A DNA stretch of 64,000 bases from Saprospiraceae bacterium (lineage in GTDB: Bacteria > Bacteroidota > Bacteroidia > Chitinophagales > Saprospiraceae). Below, in pieces: positions 1-7,793 of this stretch (the first letter of the stretch is position 1; the number at the start of each line of letters is the position of its first letter). Below the pieces are notes generated by a model that worked only from the letters and a program-made list of their open reading frames with translations, ran no database searches and was not told the origin of the DNA. The position numbers and the translations under genes were made by a program. The stretch is taken from the NCBI GenBank assembly GCA_016714025.1, contig JADJOB010000002.1:2326001-2390000 (forward strand), written 5' to 3'.

Positions 1-553
1 AGGGAATGTTTATTTAGGGTCAATTCACCGATTGGATAGACCTGTAGGTGGAATTATGCTTTTTGGGAAAACTTCCAAAGCAACCACAAGGCTTCAGGAT
101 CAAATGAAAGCAGGATTAATTAAGAAAAAGTACTTGGCAATAACCGAAAAACATCCGGACATCGAAGAAGCAGATTTGGTGCATTACCTAACCAAAGATG
201 AATCAAAAAACAAGTCAAAAGTGTACGATCACCCTAAAAAAGATTGCAAACTTTGTAAGTTGCATTATAAGGTCCTTGCAAATATTAAAGGATTTGCTTT
301 GTTGGATATAACACTGGATACGGGTCGATCCCATCAGATCAGAGCTCAATTAGCTCATATGGGTTTCCCAATAAAGGGGGACAGTAAATATGGAATTTCC
401 CATGGAATTAAACATGAAAGTCTAGCCTTATTTGCCTATCAACTCGGATTTACTCATCCTGTTACTAAAGAATGGATGGAATTTACTCATTTTCCACCCT
501 CAGATAAAAATTTTAATCCATTTAAAGCCTTTTTTCCCAAACCCCAAGGGTAA
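1..553 (+). CDS. RluA-family pseudouridine synthase, 3' part (5' end outside window)
   Basis: Isomerises specific uridines in rRNA or tRNA to pseudouridine. The reading frame is open from base 2, so the gene starts before the window; the first visible residues include HRLDRPVGG, the RluA-family catalytic loop whose Asp is the nucleophile. Further family marks are the KKYLA segment and the GRSHQIRAQLAHMG block that follows it. A TTG at 32 could be mistaken for a start, but it lies inside the catalytic motif. The C-terminal half looks complete and ends in a normal stop. The exact rRNA/tRNA target cannot be told from the family alone. Confidence 0.9.
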   Translation, partial: GNVYLGSIHRLDRPVGGIMLFGKTSKATTRLQDQMKAGLIKKKYLAITEKHPDIEEADLVHYLTKDESKNKSKVYDHPKKDCKLCKLHYKVLANIKGFALLDITLDTGRSHQIRAQLAHMGFPIKGDSKYGISHGIKHESLALFAYQLGFTHPVTKEWMEFTHFPPSDKNFNPFKAFFPKPQG

Positions 554-608
554 TACAGAATTTGTCCAGAATATTTAGACAAGCTCCTCTGAATCTTATT
601 TATTATCT

Positions 609-616
609 TAATTTTG
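609..616 (+). promoter_or_regulatory. -7 box of the SRP RNA gene
   Basis: TAATTTTG matches the Bacteroidota -7 consensus TAnnTTTG exactly and ends five bases before the first paired base of the SRP RNA at 621, the expected distance to a transcription start. No TTG lies 17 to 23 bases upstream, so the -33 element is weak or absent. Confidence 0.6.
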
Positions 617-620
617 CCGC

Positions 621-712
621 CGGTGAGAGTTCACGACCAGCTCCTGCTGAATCCCCCAGGGTAGAAATACAGCAAGGGCGGGTGGTTGAGCGGTGCGATG
701 GACTCTTGCCTT
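621..712 (+). ncRNA. ffs: Small bacterial signal recognition particle RNA (4.5S-like)
   Basis: RNA core of the signal recognition particle, which binds Ffh and targets nascent membrane and secreted proteins. The conserved domain IV hairpin is visible at about 653-679: CCCAGG, a short GUA/UAC stem closed by a GAAA tetraloop, then AGCAAGGG, giving the CAGG/AGCA internal loop that Ffh recognises. The ends pair: 621-633 (GGTGAGAGTTCA and neighbours) with 699-711 (TGGACTCTTGCC), about 12 base pairs including G-U pairs, with further pairing inward. Six T residues at 711-716 follow as a terminator. A perfect -7 box lies just upstream. The length of about 92 nt fits the small, Alu-less bacterial form. 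It lies between an rRNA-modification gene and a sugar-phosphate enzyme gene. Confidence 0.88.
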
Positions 713-734
713 TTTTAATAATCCAAGCAGAACC

Positions 735-1406
735 ATGAAATTTTTTATCGATACAGCCAATTTGGACCAAATTAAGGAGGCCAAGGACCTGGGCATCCTG
801 GATGGGGTAACTACCAATCCCAGTTTGATGGCCAAAGAAGGAATTACCGGAAAAGAAAATATCTATCGGCATTACCACAAAATCTGTGAACTTGTAAAAG
901 GCGACGTTAGTGCAGAAGTCATTTCGACGGACTATAAAGGCATGATGAAAGAAGCCAAAGAGTTGGCTGAAATTGCTGAAAATATTGTGGTGAAAGTTCC
1001 AATGATTAAAGATGGAATTAAGGCAATTGCTGAGTTAAAAAGTCTTGAAATTAAAACCAATTGCACCCTCGTTTTTAGTGCCGGTCAAGCTATCCTGGTC
1101 GCAAAAGCAGGTGCAACATATATTTCACCTTTTATTGGCCGGATCGATGATACAAGTTGGGATGGAATGCAATTGATCACTGATATTTTTGAAATTTACT
1201 CCCTGCAAGGATTTGAAACAGAAATTCTGGCCGCATCCATACGAAACGGATTGCACATTGTGGAGGCCGCTAAAGCAGGAGCAGATGTGGTGACTTGCCC
1301 TTTAGATGCAATTCTCTCATTGTTAAAGCATCCTTTAACCGATATCGGTTTGCAAAAGTTTTTAGACGACCACAATAAAGCCCAGGCCGCATTATTAAAG
1401 TCCTGA
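735..1406 (+). CDS. Transaldolase / fructose-6-phosphate aldolase-like protein (TalC/FSA family)
   Basis: A 224-residue TIM-barrel Schiff-base aldolase that transfers or cleaves a dihydroxyacetone unit of sugar phosphates in the cytoplasm, probably in the non-oxidative pentose phosphate pathway. It starts MKFFIDTANLDQIKEA, the usual N-terminus of the short transaldolase subfamily. The Schiff-base Lys is K87 in VVKVPMIKDG (K85 in E. coli FSA), and TTNPSL and SPFIGRIDD are family blocks. The frame stays open upstream to 693, but that part is the SRP RNA 3' arm and its T-run, so the ATG at 735 is chosen. Transaldolase and aldolase activity cannot be separated by sequence alone. Its last 12 bases overlap the convergent phosphorylase gene. 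Confidence 0.88.
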   Translation: MKFFIDTANLDQIKEAKDLGILDGVTTNPSLMAKEGITGKENIYRHYHKICELVKGDVSAEVISTDYKGMMKEAKELAEIAENIVVKVPMIKDGIKAIAELKSLEIKTNCTLVFSAGQAILVAKAGATYISPFIGRIDDTSWDGMQLITDIFEIYSLQGFETEILAASIRNGLHIVEAAKAGADVVTCPLDAILSLLKHPLTDIGLQKFLDDHNKAQAALLKS

Positions 1407-2222
1407 TATTTTTTCTAAACATATTTCAATCATACGTTCAATCGTTTTTTCAGGATTCTTTGAGAACTGCCCTGTAATTCTATTTGCTAAAATTGCATTG
1501 ACAGACAGCGCCTGATAACCAAACATCTGACTTAAACCATAGATTCCGGAAGTTTCCATTTCCAGATTTGATATTTTTCCAATTCCTTTCAAATCAAGGG
1601 CTTCCAACTCTTGTAACAAATTGGATTGTTTTATCCGGTTAAATCTTCCTTGGGGGCCATAGAAACCCACAGCAGTCAATGTGTTCCCAACAATCAAATC
1701 TGAATGTAGAAACGCGTTTAATAATGATGGATCCGCCCGATACAAAAAATAGCGAATTCCATTTGGCATCTGTGAATAGGGAATCGTATGCGGTTGGTAA
1801 TAATCAGCCAAATTATCTGTTCCAATACTCCAATCCGTAATCAAAATGCTATCCAATGGAATGTCCTTTTGAATAGCCCCTGAGGTTCCCAATCGAATCC
1901 ATTTAATCTTAATGAGTTCATCATTTGGTTTTCCAGTTTTTAAATCAATATTAAACAAAGCATCCACTTCATTCATTACAATATCTATATTGTCAGTACC
2001 AATTCCGGTTGATAGAATACTGATTCGTTTGCCGGATAAATATCCCGTAACAGTGAAAAATTCTCTGGATTCAACTTGTAATTCAATAAGATCTAAATAG
2101 CTGGATAAAATGCGGACTCGATCCGGATCGCCAACACTAATGATGATAGGTGCTAAATCCCCCGGTTTTAGCTTAAGATGATATAAGCTACCATCTGGAT
2201 GTAGGATCCAATTCGCTTCCAT
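1395..2222 (-). CDS. Nucleoside phosphorylase (uridine phosphorylase-like, PNP/UDP family)
   Basis: Cleaves a nucleoside with phosphate to ribose-1-phosphate and free base (salvage, cytoplasm). Seen: IISVGDPDRV near residue 30, the phosphate-binding start of the PNP_UDP_1 fold; a glycine-rich STGIGTDNIDIVMNE block; WIRLGTSGAIQ; and LEMETSGIYGL close to the C-terminus, the ribose/base-site signature containing the Met-Glu pair. The frame extends four codons further to a TTG at 2234, but the ATG at 2222 is preferred (275 aa). Base specificity (uridine or purine) is not determined. The divergent neighbour starts only 19 bases away. Confidence 0.85.
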   Translation of the reverse strand: MEANWILHPDGSLYHLKLKPGDLAPIIISVGDPDRVRILSSYLDLIELQVESREFFTVTGYLSGKRISILSTGIGTDNIDIVMNEVDALFNIDLKTGKPNDELIKIKWIRLGTSGAIQKDIPLDSILITDWSIGTDNLADYYQPHTIPYSQMPNGIRYFLYRADPSLLNAFLHSDLIVGNTLTAVGFYGPQGRFNRIKQSNLLQELEALDLKGIGKISNLEMETSGIYGLSQMFGYQALSVNAILANRITGQFSKNPEKTIERMIEICLEKISGL

Positions 2223-2241
2223 TTTTAAATTCAATTAAAGT

Positions 2242-2601
2242 ATGAAGAAAAACAAAATTTACCATTTAACCCATTGTGGAACTTGTAAAAAAATATTAAG
2301 TGAACTTAATACAGATACTTGTGAACTGTCTGATATCAAGCAAAACCCAATCAGCGAAAAAGAACTTGATCAGCTGGCTTCTCTTGCAGGCTCCTATGAA
2401 GCCTTATTTAGTCGTAAAGCTGTAAAATATCAAAGTTTGGGATTGAAAGATAAAAAGTTAACGGAAGCAGATTTTAAAAAGTTAATACTTTCCGATTATA
2501 CTTTTCTGAAACGTCCGGTTGTAAAAATTGGGTCAAAACTTTTTATAGGGCATACCAAACAGGCAATAGAAGGTAGCAAGGAGGCATTGAAACCTAAATA
2601 A
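2242..2601 (+). CDS. ArsC/Spx-family thioredoxin-fold protein (arsenate reductase-like)
   Basis: A 119-residue protein with the N-terminal motif HLTHCGTCKK, where Cys12 sits at the position of the ArsC catalytic cysteine and Cys15 gives a CxxC pair as in Spx/YffB-type members. The C-terminal KRPVVKIGSKLFIGH is the cis-Pro segment of the family. The family includes glutaredoxin-coupled arsenate reductases, Spx regulators and members of unknown role such as YffB. There is no ars operon nearby (no ArsB/ACR3 or ArsR), so an arsenate role is not supported by context. It starts 19 bases from the divergent phosphorylase. Confidence 0.75.
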   Translation: MKKNKIYHLTHCGTCKKILSELNTDTCELSDIKQNPISEKELDQLASLAGSYEALFSRKAVKYQSLGLKDKKLTEADFKKLILSDYTFLKRPVVKIGSKLFIGHTKQAIEGSKEALKPK

Positions 2602-2652
2602 GAATTTGTTGGGTTTGTGGAGGATTTATAAAGTGGTTCTTGATTTTATACA

Positions 2653-3159
2653 TTAAATGCATTCAAGATATACCTTGCTGCTTAATACAGTATCACTTAC
2701 ATGTCCACCACGGTCTCTTAAGACGATTTTATATAATAAAGAGTCCAATGGATATTGTGGAGGTGAACTGCAAGGGGGTATTTGATCTTTAAACAGGCAG
2801 CAACTGGTAAACACTAAGATACTCATCTGGCCTTTTTGTGGTCGTCCTTCAGAATCTGGTAGCACTGGCAATTTATATTGGTCTTGTATTTGATTATTGC
2901 GACTGTCTATCAAGCTTATGTCATATCGATTGTCGTTTTGAGGAAAACCCAAATCCCCATCACCATCTTCAAATTTCAGTAAGAGCCTTAATGAATCCTC
3001 AAAAAAATCTCCTTGAATCATGCGTGTTTTTGTAAGTCCAATAAATTCAATTTTTGGAATTACCGAGCCGGTATCATCTCCTGTGCAGGCTACCAAGCAA
3101 AATCCTAAAAAAAAGAATATGCCGGGAATTGAAAGCAGATTTTTAGTTTTACCTCTCAT
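2653..3159 (-). CDS. Putative lipoprotein of unknown function
   Basis: A 168-residue protein with a lipoprotein signal: a basic start, hydrophobic stretch IPGIFFFLGFCLVAC and lipobox LVAC with the acylated Cys near residue 25. The mature part has a FEDGDGDLGFPQND stretch, an acidic loop like those found in small extracytoplasmic Bacteroidota beta-sandwich lipoproteins, and several Cys in the C-terminal half. No enzymatic motif is visible. The start lies six bases from the divergent LuxE-like gene. Function unknown. Confidence 0.65.
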   Translation of the reverse strand: MRGKTKNLLSIPGIFFFLGFCLVACTGDDTGSVIPKIEFIGLTKTRMIQGDFFEDSLRLLLKFEDGDGDLGFPQNDNRYDISLIDSRNNQIQDQYKLPVLPDSEGRPQKGQMSILVFTSCCLFKDQIPPCSSPPQYPLDSLLYKIVLRDRGGHVSDTVLSSKVYLECI

Positions 3160-3165
3160 AATGAC

Positions 3166-4161
3166 ATGCTGGACCTAAAACGATTACAAGATAAAGTTTT
3201 ATATACAAATCAATCCAATAGCTTTGAATTGGTCCAGGAAGTCTATCTTTTTCAATCTCAAAACAATCCAGTTTTTCGGCAATTTTTAAAACTGATCGGT
3301 AAATTAGATTGCAAAATCAATCAGTATGAAGATCTTTGTTTTCTCCCCATTGAATTATTTAAGTCCAATGAAGTTAAAACAGGTAATTGGAATGAAGAAT
3401 TAGTTTTTCGCTCCAGTGGAACAACAGATTCACTTAGATCCTGTCATTTTATTGAAAAGCTAGGGTTTTATAATGAAGTTAGCAGGCTTTGTTTTGAGTT
3501 TCATTTTGGATCTTTGGAAAAATATGAATTCCTGGCATTGCTGCCAAATTACCTGGAGCGGCAGGATTCTTCCTTAGTGGCCATGGTAAATCACTTTGTG
3601 AATTCATCAAACAAGCTGGGTAAAGATGTATTTTTTATAGATGATTTTAAATCATTGGAACTAAAATTAAATGCCTTGCATAAATTGAATAAACAAGTCA
3701 TTTTATTTGGAGTAAGTTTTGCATTATTGGATTTTGCCAATCAGTTTAATTTAATTCATCCCAATTTAATTGTTATTGAAACAGGTGGCATGAAAGGCAG
3801 ACGCCGCGAAATAGCTAAAACGGATTTGATAGGGCAGCTTCAATCCGGATTTCCTCAATCAAAAATTGTCTCTGAATATGGGATGACCGAATTATTATCT
3901 CAAGCTTATGCCTTAGATGGGATTAATTACAGTTCACATCCATTATTAAAATTTTTAATTACAGATCCTTCCGATCCGTTTTTATTTTTACCAAACTCTA
4001 AAAGAGGAATTATCAATGTCATTGATTTGGCTAATATTCATTCATGCTCATTTATTAAAACAGGCGACCTGGGTCAACTAAATCCGCTGGGAGAATTGCA
4101 GGTATTGGGGAGGTTTGATTTTGAAGAAATGCGCGGATGCAGTCAATTATATGAAGAATAA
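3166..4161 (+). CDS. LuxE/PaaK-like acyl-protein synthetase (adenylate-forming family)
   Basis: A 331-residue member of the LuxE-type adenylate-forming family, which activates a carboxylic acid with ATP and passes it to a thiol. Seen: the phosphate-binding loop VFRSSGTTDS near residue 83, SEYGMTELLSQAY near residue 238 (the adenylate-binding YGMTE motif) and KTGDLGQL near residue 299. It is shorter than PaaK and has no complete C-terminal lid domain, as in LuxE. In Bacteroidota such genes occur outside luminescence loci; no luxCDAB is present here, so the acyl substrate is unknown. It stops one base before the convergent amidase gene. Confidence 0.75.
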   Translation: MLDLKRLQDKVLYTNQSNSFELVQEVYLFQSQNNPVFRQFLKLIGKLDCKINQYEDLCFLPIELFKSNEVKTGNWNEELVFRSSGTTDSLRSCHFIEKLGFYNEVSRLCFEFHFGSLEKYEFLALLPNYLERQDSSLVAMVNHFVNSSNKLGKDVFFIDDFKSLELKLNALHKLNKQVILFGVSFALLDFANQFNLIHPNLIVIETGGMKGRRREIAKTDLIGQLQSGFPQSKIVSEYGMTELLSQAYALDGINYSSHPLLKFLITDPSDPFLFLPNSKRGIINVIDLANIHSCSFIKTGDLGQLNPLGELQVLGRFDFEEMRGCSQLYEE

Positions 4162-4162
4162 T

Positions 4163-5551
4163 TTATTTTGAAAATCCTTCAGTGATCCAGTCAGCAAGCA
4201 ATTGACGGTTTTTTGGAAATAAAATACGCTTCCGGTCTTCCGGGTTGTGAATGTTTGCCAATTCTATGAATATGGGTTCCGGATCTGAATTGCGCACTAC
4301 GTATAGCGGGCGACTGGATACAGTGCCATTGTATTTTTCTTCCTTCCGATAGACTTCATATTTTTCCTCAAAAACTTGTTGGATGTCTACTGCTTTGTTT
4401 TTACTTTTTTCAGAATCAGATTGATAATAAAAGAAAACATCCTGACGGTCTTCTTCGCCTTGAGCATCAATATGCAGCGACACCATCCACTGATTCGTAT
4501 ATCCTTTCTTTTTATATTTTGAATACAATTTATTTACTTTATTCATTCCTTGACGAAGTCGTTTTTTCTGACTTGTAGGAATGTCATGGCCGCCATAAGA
4601 CGTTTCATCTTTATCGCAATCTAAGTATTTTTCATCCCGGATTCCATCGTTTTCATCTTCAACAATTACGAAAACAGTAGCTCCTTTTTGCATTAAATTT
4701 TTAGCAAGGCGTAAACTGACATCGTATGCATATTCATCCTCACAAATTGTGTATTCGCCATCTACATTTTTTGCTATGGCACCAGGATCCGGGCCTCCAT
4801 GACCTGGAACAATATAGAAGACCTGGTCCTTCAATTCATCTGTAGTAATTTCAACATCTTTGTATTTGTCACCAAACAAAGGCACGTTCAACATTTTAGA
4901 AGAAACTTTTAATGAAGTAGGCGCGTCATCAACCAAAGCGGATGATTCAGCCAAGGCCTTGACTTCTTTTTCAGTTAGTTTACGATCTGCAACCAACATT
5001 GAACGCATCGGTGCCATCGATGCAACCAGAAACTCTTTGCGACCTTCTCTGTTTTTCTTCCTTTCTATTGGAATCGTTTCTTTCAAGCTGGTTTTCATAG
5101 CAGTTCCTTCATTGTTTTTAACACCATACAATGAACTTTGATCCAAAACGATTGGGACCCAAATTTTTTTATCCTTTTTATAATCCTGACTTTTAAGCTT
5201 TTGACTTGTCAGCTGCTTGTTGTAATCTTCAATTTTTTTAGCTTGCACCATGTTTTTAATGCCTATACTACTGCGTATACTCTTCCCGTCAAATGACTGC
5301 ACCGTAACCGGTAGGAGGTAGGTTTTATTCTTCTCCAAACTGGCATTTTGTTTCAATCCATTGATTTTGTAGAACATGCTGACATTGTCAGGTTTATCAG
5401 CGAGTTTGTAACTTCTCAGCAAACCATACACACCTTGACCGGCTTTCGCTTTTACCTTAACATAATTCAATGATTTTGAAGGTTTTGGGAGTGCATGTAC
5501 CAGCTGAAACGTACTGATCGTAAAAAGACACAGAGTGAGGATTCTACGCAT
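4163..5551 (-). CDS. Secreted N-acetylmuramoyl-L-alanine amidase (Amidase_3) with LysM-like N-terminal region
   Basis: Zn-dependent amidase that cuts the bond between MurNAc and L-Ala in peptidoglycan, in the periplasm. Residues 1-20 form a signal peptide ending LVHA. Residues about 28-82 resemble a degenerate LysM-type unit (YVKVKAKAGQGVYGLL, then a KTYLLPV end). The catalytic domain spans about 245-460: PGHGGPDPGAI (Zn ligand H251), Glu in CEDEYAYD (about E271), SLHIDAQ (H360) and FIELANI (catalytic E430). The linker of residues 100-240 is long and Lys-rich. The Amidase_3 core has family insertions around 290-350. Such enzymes split daughter cells or recycle wall. Confidence 0.85.
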   Translation of the reverse strand: MRRILTLCLFTISTFQLVHALPKPSKSLNYVKVKAKAGQGVYGLLRSYKLADKPDNVSMFYKINGLKQNASLEKNKTYLLPVTVQSFDGKSIRSSIGIKNMVQAKKIEDYNKQLTSQKLKSQDYKKDKKIWVPIVLDQSSLYGVKNNEGTAMKTSLKETIPIERKKNREGRKEFLVASMAPMRSMLVADRKLTEKEVKALAESSALVDDAPTSLKVSSKMLNVPLFGDKYKDVEITTDELKDQVFYIVPGHGGPDPGAIAKNVDGEYTICEDEYAYDVSLRLAKNLMQKGATVFVIVEDENDGIRDEKYLDCDKDETSYGGHDIPTSQKKRLRQGMNKVNKLYSKYKKKGYTNQWMVSLHIDAQGEEDRQDVFFYYQSDSEKSKNKAVDIQQVFEEKYEVYRKEEKYNGTVSSRPLYVVRNSDPEPIFIELANIHNPEDRKRILFPKNRQLLADWITEGFSK

Positions 5552-5570
5552 TGCTAAAGAGTTTGAAAAG

Positions 5571-5578
5571 CAAATATA
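5571..5578 (-). promoter_or_regulatory. Candidate -7 box for the amidase gene
   Basis: On the minus strand this reads TATATTTG, an exact TAnnTTTG match, placing the transcription start about 12 bases before the amidase ATG. No -33 TTG is seen at 17 to 23 bases. It lies back to back with the ccmB promoter. Confidence 0.4.
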
Positions 5579-5605
5579 TTATATTTATTTATAATTTGTA
5601 TGTTA

Positions 5606-5636
5606 TTGAATTACAAATTAATACAATATAAATTTG
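5606..5636 (+). promoter_or_regulatory. Promoter for ccmB-ccmC (TTG-N20-TAAATTTG)
   Basis: TTG at 5606-5608 and TAAATTTG at 5629-5636 are separated by 20 bases, within the 17-23 range known for Flavobacterium-type promoters. The expected start is near 5643, about 42 bases before the ccmB ATG. A second -7 match, TACCTTTG at 5667-5674, lies closer but would give almost no leader. Confidence 0.5.
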
Positions 5637-5684
5637 CAATTATGTAAGCCGTTGAACTTCAATGCCTACCTTTGAATTTAGCAT

Positions 5685-6329
5685 ATGATAAAAGCACTGT
5701 TGAGCAAAGAAATTTTATGTGAATGGCGAAGTTTTCATCAATTCGCCGGTTTGCTGAGTTTTTTGTTGGCAGTAGCCTATTTGGTTTATTTCTTTGGAGG
5801 AGAAGTCAATCCAAAATTTTGGAATTTAATGTATTGGATTATCTATTTGTTTTTAGTTTTTTTCAGCGCAACCCGGAGTTTTGAAGAAGACAATAACAGA
5901 TTCAAAATTTACACCAATCAGCTGGTTGCTATAAAGTGGGTGTTTATATCAAAAGCTTTGTATCAATTGATTCAATGCGTCATTTTTGGTATGGTGCTGT
6001 ATCTGATCATGAATATGTTGATCCCTCAAAAACACCTGGAACTTTTTCCATGGTTGATGATCTTATTTTTAATGAGTTTTGGAATGGCCGTGTTAAATAC
6101 GTTTACTGCATTTATTGCGAGCAACGGCCAGACTAGGCAAGTATTGATGGTAGTCATTAGTTTGCCTTTGTGTTTTCCGCTGATAGGAATGTCTTACTCC
6201 TTAAGTATCGATGTCTTAAACGGGCAATCAATATTTGAAAACCTCGACAAATTTTATCCACTTTTGGCAATAGATTTATTGGCCATTGCACTTGTTTCTT
6301 TCCTCTTACCTTTAACCTGGAAATCTTAA
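5685..6329 (+). CDS. ccmB: Haem exporter membrane subunit CcmB
   Basis: Membrane subunit of the CcmABCD haem-handling complex of cytochrome c maturation system I. The 214 residues are mostly six hydrophobic helices, and the early block SKEILCEWRSFH followed by LFLVFFSATRSFEEDNNR is the CcmB signature (conserved Arg/Glu after the second helix). Length matches the family (about 220). It is followed after five bases by ccmC and then ccmD. The ATPase partner CcmA is not in this window. The pathway would serve the c-type cytochromes of the Act operon at the far end of the window. Confidence 0.87.
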   Translation: MIKALLSKEILCEWRSFHQFAGLLSFLLAVAYLVYFFGGEVNPKFWNLMYWIIYLFLVFFSATRSFEEDNNRFKIYTNQLVAIKWVFISKALYQLIQCVIFGMVLYLIMNMLIPQKHLELFPWLMILFLMSFGMAVLNTFTAFIASNGQTRQVLMVVISLPLCFPLIGMSYSLSIDVLNGQSIFENLDKFYPLLAIDLLAIALVSFLLPLTWKS

Positions 6330-6334
6330 TTCAT

Positions 6335-7423
6335 ATGGTTAAACAATCTTGGTGGAAATATCTCTGTGTTGGTTTGATGCTCTATGCTTTAAGTTTTGGA
6401 TTATTAAATCCACTTAAGCATGGAATTAAGGATGTTAGTCCGGATCGAATTGAGGCTGGGACCAAAGCAATTCTTACAGTAAGTGCTTACAATGCGCATT
6501 ATTTGAATCAAACAGAACCTATCACAGCTTATTTAAAATACAATCCGCCTTCTGATTCAAAAGATAAAAACCAATATTTACTTAAAGCTTTGATTGTTAA
6601 AGCAATAACAGACAATCAAATTGAATTGGAGTTTCACATACCGGAATTTTTACCGGATTCAAGGCCGTTGGCTTTGTTTTCAGTGATTGTGAATAGTCCT
6701 GCCGATGGGGCAGCTGCCATTCCTTCTAAAGTGATAATTCATCAAAATCGTCCTTCACTAGAAGAAGGAATTCGCTTATGGTCAACCGATCAACATCCGG
6801 ATTTTCATCAAGCAAAACGAAGTTTATTTCCTTATCGCAACATTTTAGTAGAAACAATACGCAACACATTTTACCATGTGTCGCTTTGGTTTGCTATGTT
6901 TCTTATGTTTGGAATGTCCGTTTATTTCAGTTATCGGGTTTTAAAATACCAAGATCTGGATGCTGATCTTAGGAGTTATGCCTTAGTCCGAACGGGTTTT
7001 TTCTTTGGGATCCTGGGATGCCTCACAGGGTCGCTTTGGGCTCGATTTACCTGGGAAACCTGGTGGACTACAGATATTAAACTCAATATGGCAGCACTCA
7101 CTATGCTTATTTATTTAGCCTATTTGGTGTTGAGAGCATCTATTGATGATTTGGATCGTAAGGCCAGAATTTCTTCAGCATACAACATCTTTGCCTTAGT
7201 TGCAGTCATTCCACTCATATTCGTTTTACCAAGGTTAACAGATAGCCTGCATCCAGGAAATGGGGGTAATCCTGCATTTGGCTCAGAAGATATGGATAAC
7301 AGCCTGCGTATGGTGTTTTATCCGGCCGTATTAGGTTTTATGCTCTTGGGACTATGGATTGCCAGTTTGGTGTATCGCGTAGATGCAATTGCAGCAAAAT
7401 TGGAGGAAGAGGAGCTTGAATAG
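6335..7423 (+). CDS. ccmC: Haem-handling protein CcmC (CcsA family) with N-terminal extension
   Basis: CcmC binds haem at the periplasmic face through its tryptophan-rich motif and passes it to CcmE. The motif is visible as WARFTWETWWTTD at about 235-247, within the C-terminal six-helix domain (about 165-355). His181 precedes the helix pair and a His in SLHPGNGG (about 295) follows, as expected for the two axial haem ligands. Unlike the usual 220-250 residue CcmC, about 150 residues precede the core: one helix (8-27) and then a soluble periplasmic segment of beta-rich appearance. The C-terminus is acidic. It sits between ccmB and ccmD. Confidence 0.85.
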   Translation: MVKQSWWKYLCVGLMLYALSFGLLNPLKHGIKDVSPDRIEAGTKAILTVSAYNAHYLNQTEPITAYLKYNPPSDSKDKNQYLLKALIVKAITDNQIELEFHIPEFLPDSRPLALFSVIVNSPADGAAAIPSKVIIHQNRPSLEEGIRLWSTDQHPDFHQAKRSLFPYRNILVETIRNTFYHVSLWFAMFLMFGMSVYFSYRVLKYQDLDADLRSYALVRTGFFFGILGCLTGSLWARFTWETWWTTDIKLNMAALTMLIYLAYLVLRASIDDLDRKARISSAYNIFALVAVIPLIFVLPRLTDSLHPGNGGNPAFGSEDMDNSLRMVFYPAVLGFMLLGLWIASLVYRVDAIAAKLEEEELE

Positions 7424-7539
7424 GGAGTGTGCTCAACAAACTGTGTCAATTTAAAATCCAACTAACAGCTGACTTCCAAAGTTGCCCTTTTGATTCATTT
7501 TGACCTTATGTTTTACCATTCTGATATATTTTCTTGAAA

Positions 7540-7547
7540 TAATTTTG
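7540..7547 (+). promoter_or_regulatory. Candidate -7 box before ccmD-gdhA
   Basis: TAATTTTG is an exact TAnnTTTG match, 49 bases before the ATG of ccmD at 7596, in the 172-base gap after ccmC. No correctly spaced TTG was found, so this is only a candidate for separate transcription of ccmD and the glutamate dehydrogenase gene. Confidence 0.3.
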
Positions 7548-7595
7548 TCCATTTCTGAAATAAAGCCCAATTTCGCAGCTCTATTGCATAATGAC

Positions 7596-7793
7596 ATGCT
7601 CCTTCAAATCCTGAATGCCATAATACCGCTTGTAAGTCAGCCTGAAACTGATTTTATGAGGCAAACAGGTAAAATATATGTTGTTTTTGGAGTTTTAGCA
7701 ATTATTTTTATTGGAATCATCATTTTTTTAATAATTCTAGAAAAGAAAATACGAGTCATCGAAAAAAGAACAGAACATGACAAAATCAAGTAA
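7596..7793 (+). CDS. ccmD: CcmD-like single-helix protein
   Basis: A 65-residue protein with one transmembrane helix (KIYVVFGVLAIIFIGIIIFL) and a short charged tail (LEKKIRVIEKRTEHDK), the pattern of Bacteroidota CcmD-family proteins, which stabilise the CcmC-haem-CcmE complex. The preceding FMRQTGKIYVV is the part most like the family. The frame is open back to a TTG at 7500, but those 32 residues give an unusual hydrophobic start and overlap the candidate -7 box, so the ATG at 7596 is chosen. Its last 17 bases overlap the glutamate dehydrogenase gene, so the two are translationally linked. Confidence 0.65.
   Translation: MLLQILNAIIPLVSQPETDFMRQTGKIYVVFGVLAIIFIGIIIFLIILEKKIRVIEKRTEHDKIK

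Noticed and set aside
603..878. Minus-strand open frames over the transaldolase start
   Set aside because: They overlap the SRP RNA and a clear enzyme gene in antisense and show no family motif.
2242..2601. Arsenic resistance gene
   Set aside because: The fold is ArsC-like but no arsenite pump or ArsR regulator is nearby, so the specific function is left open.
3166..4161. Bioluminescence locus
   Set aside because: Only the LuxE-like gene is present; no luciferase or fatty acid reductase genes.
7500..7595. Longer CcmD starting at the TTG at 7500
   Set aside because: It would add a second hydrophobic segment unlike CcmD and run over a TAnnTTTG box; the ATG at 7596 gives the normal protein.
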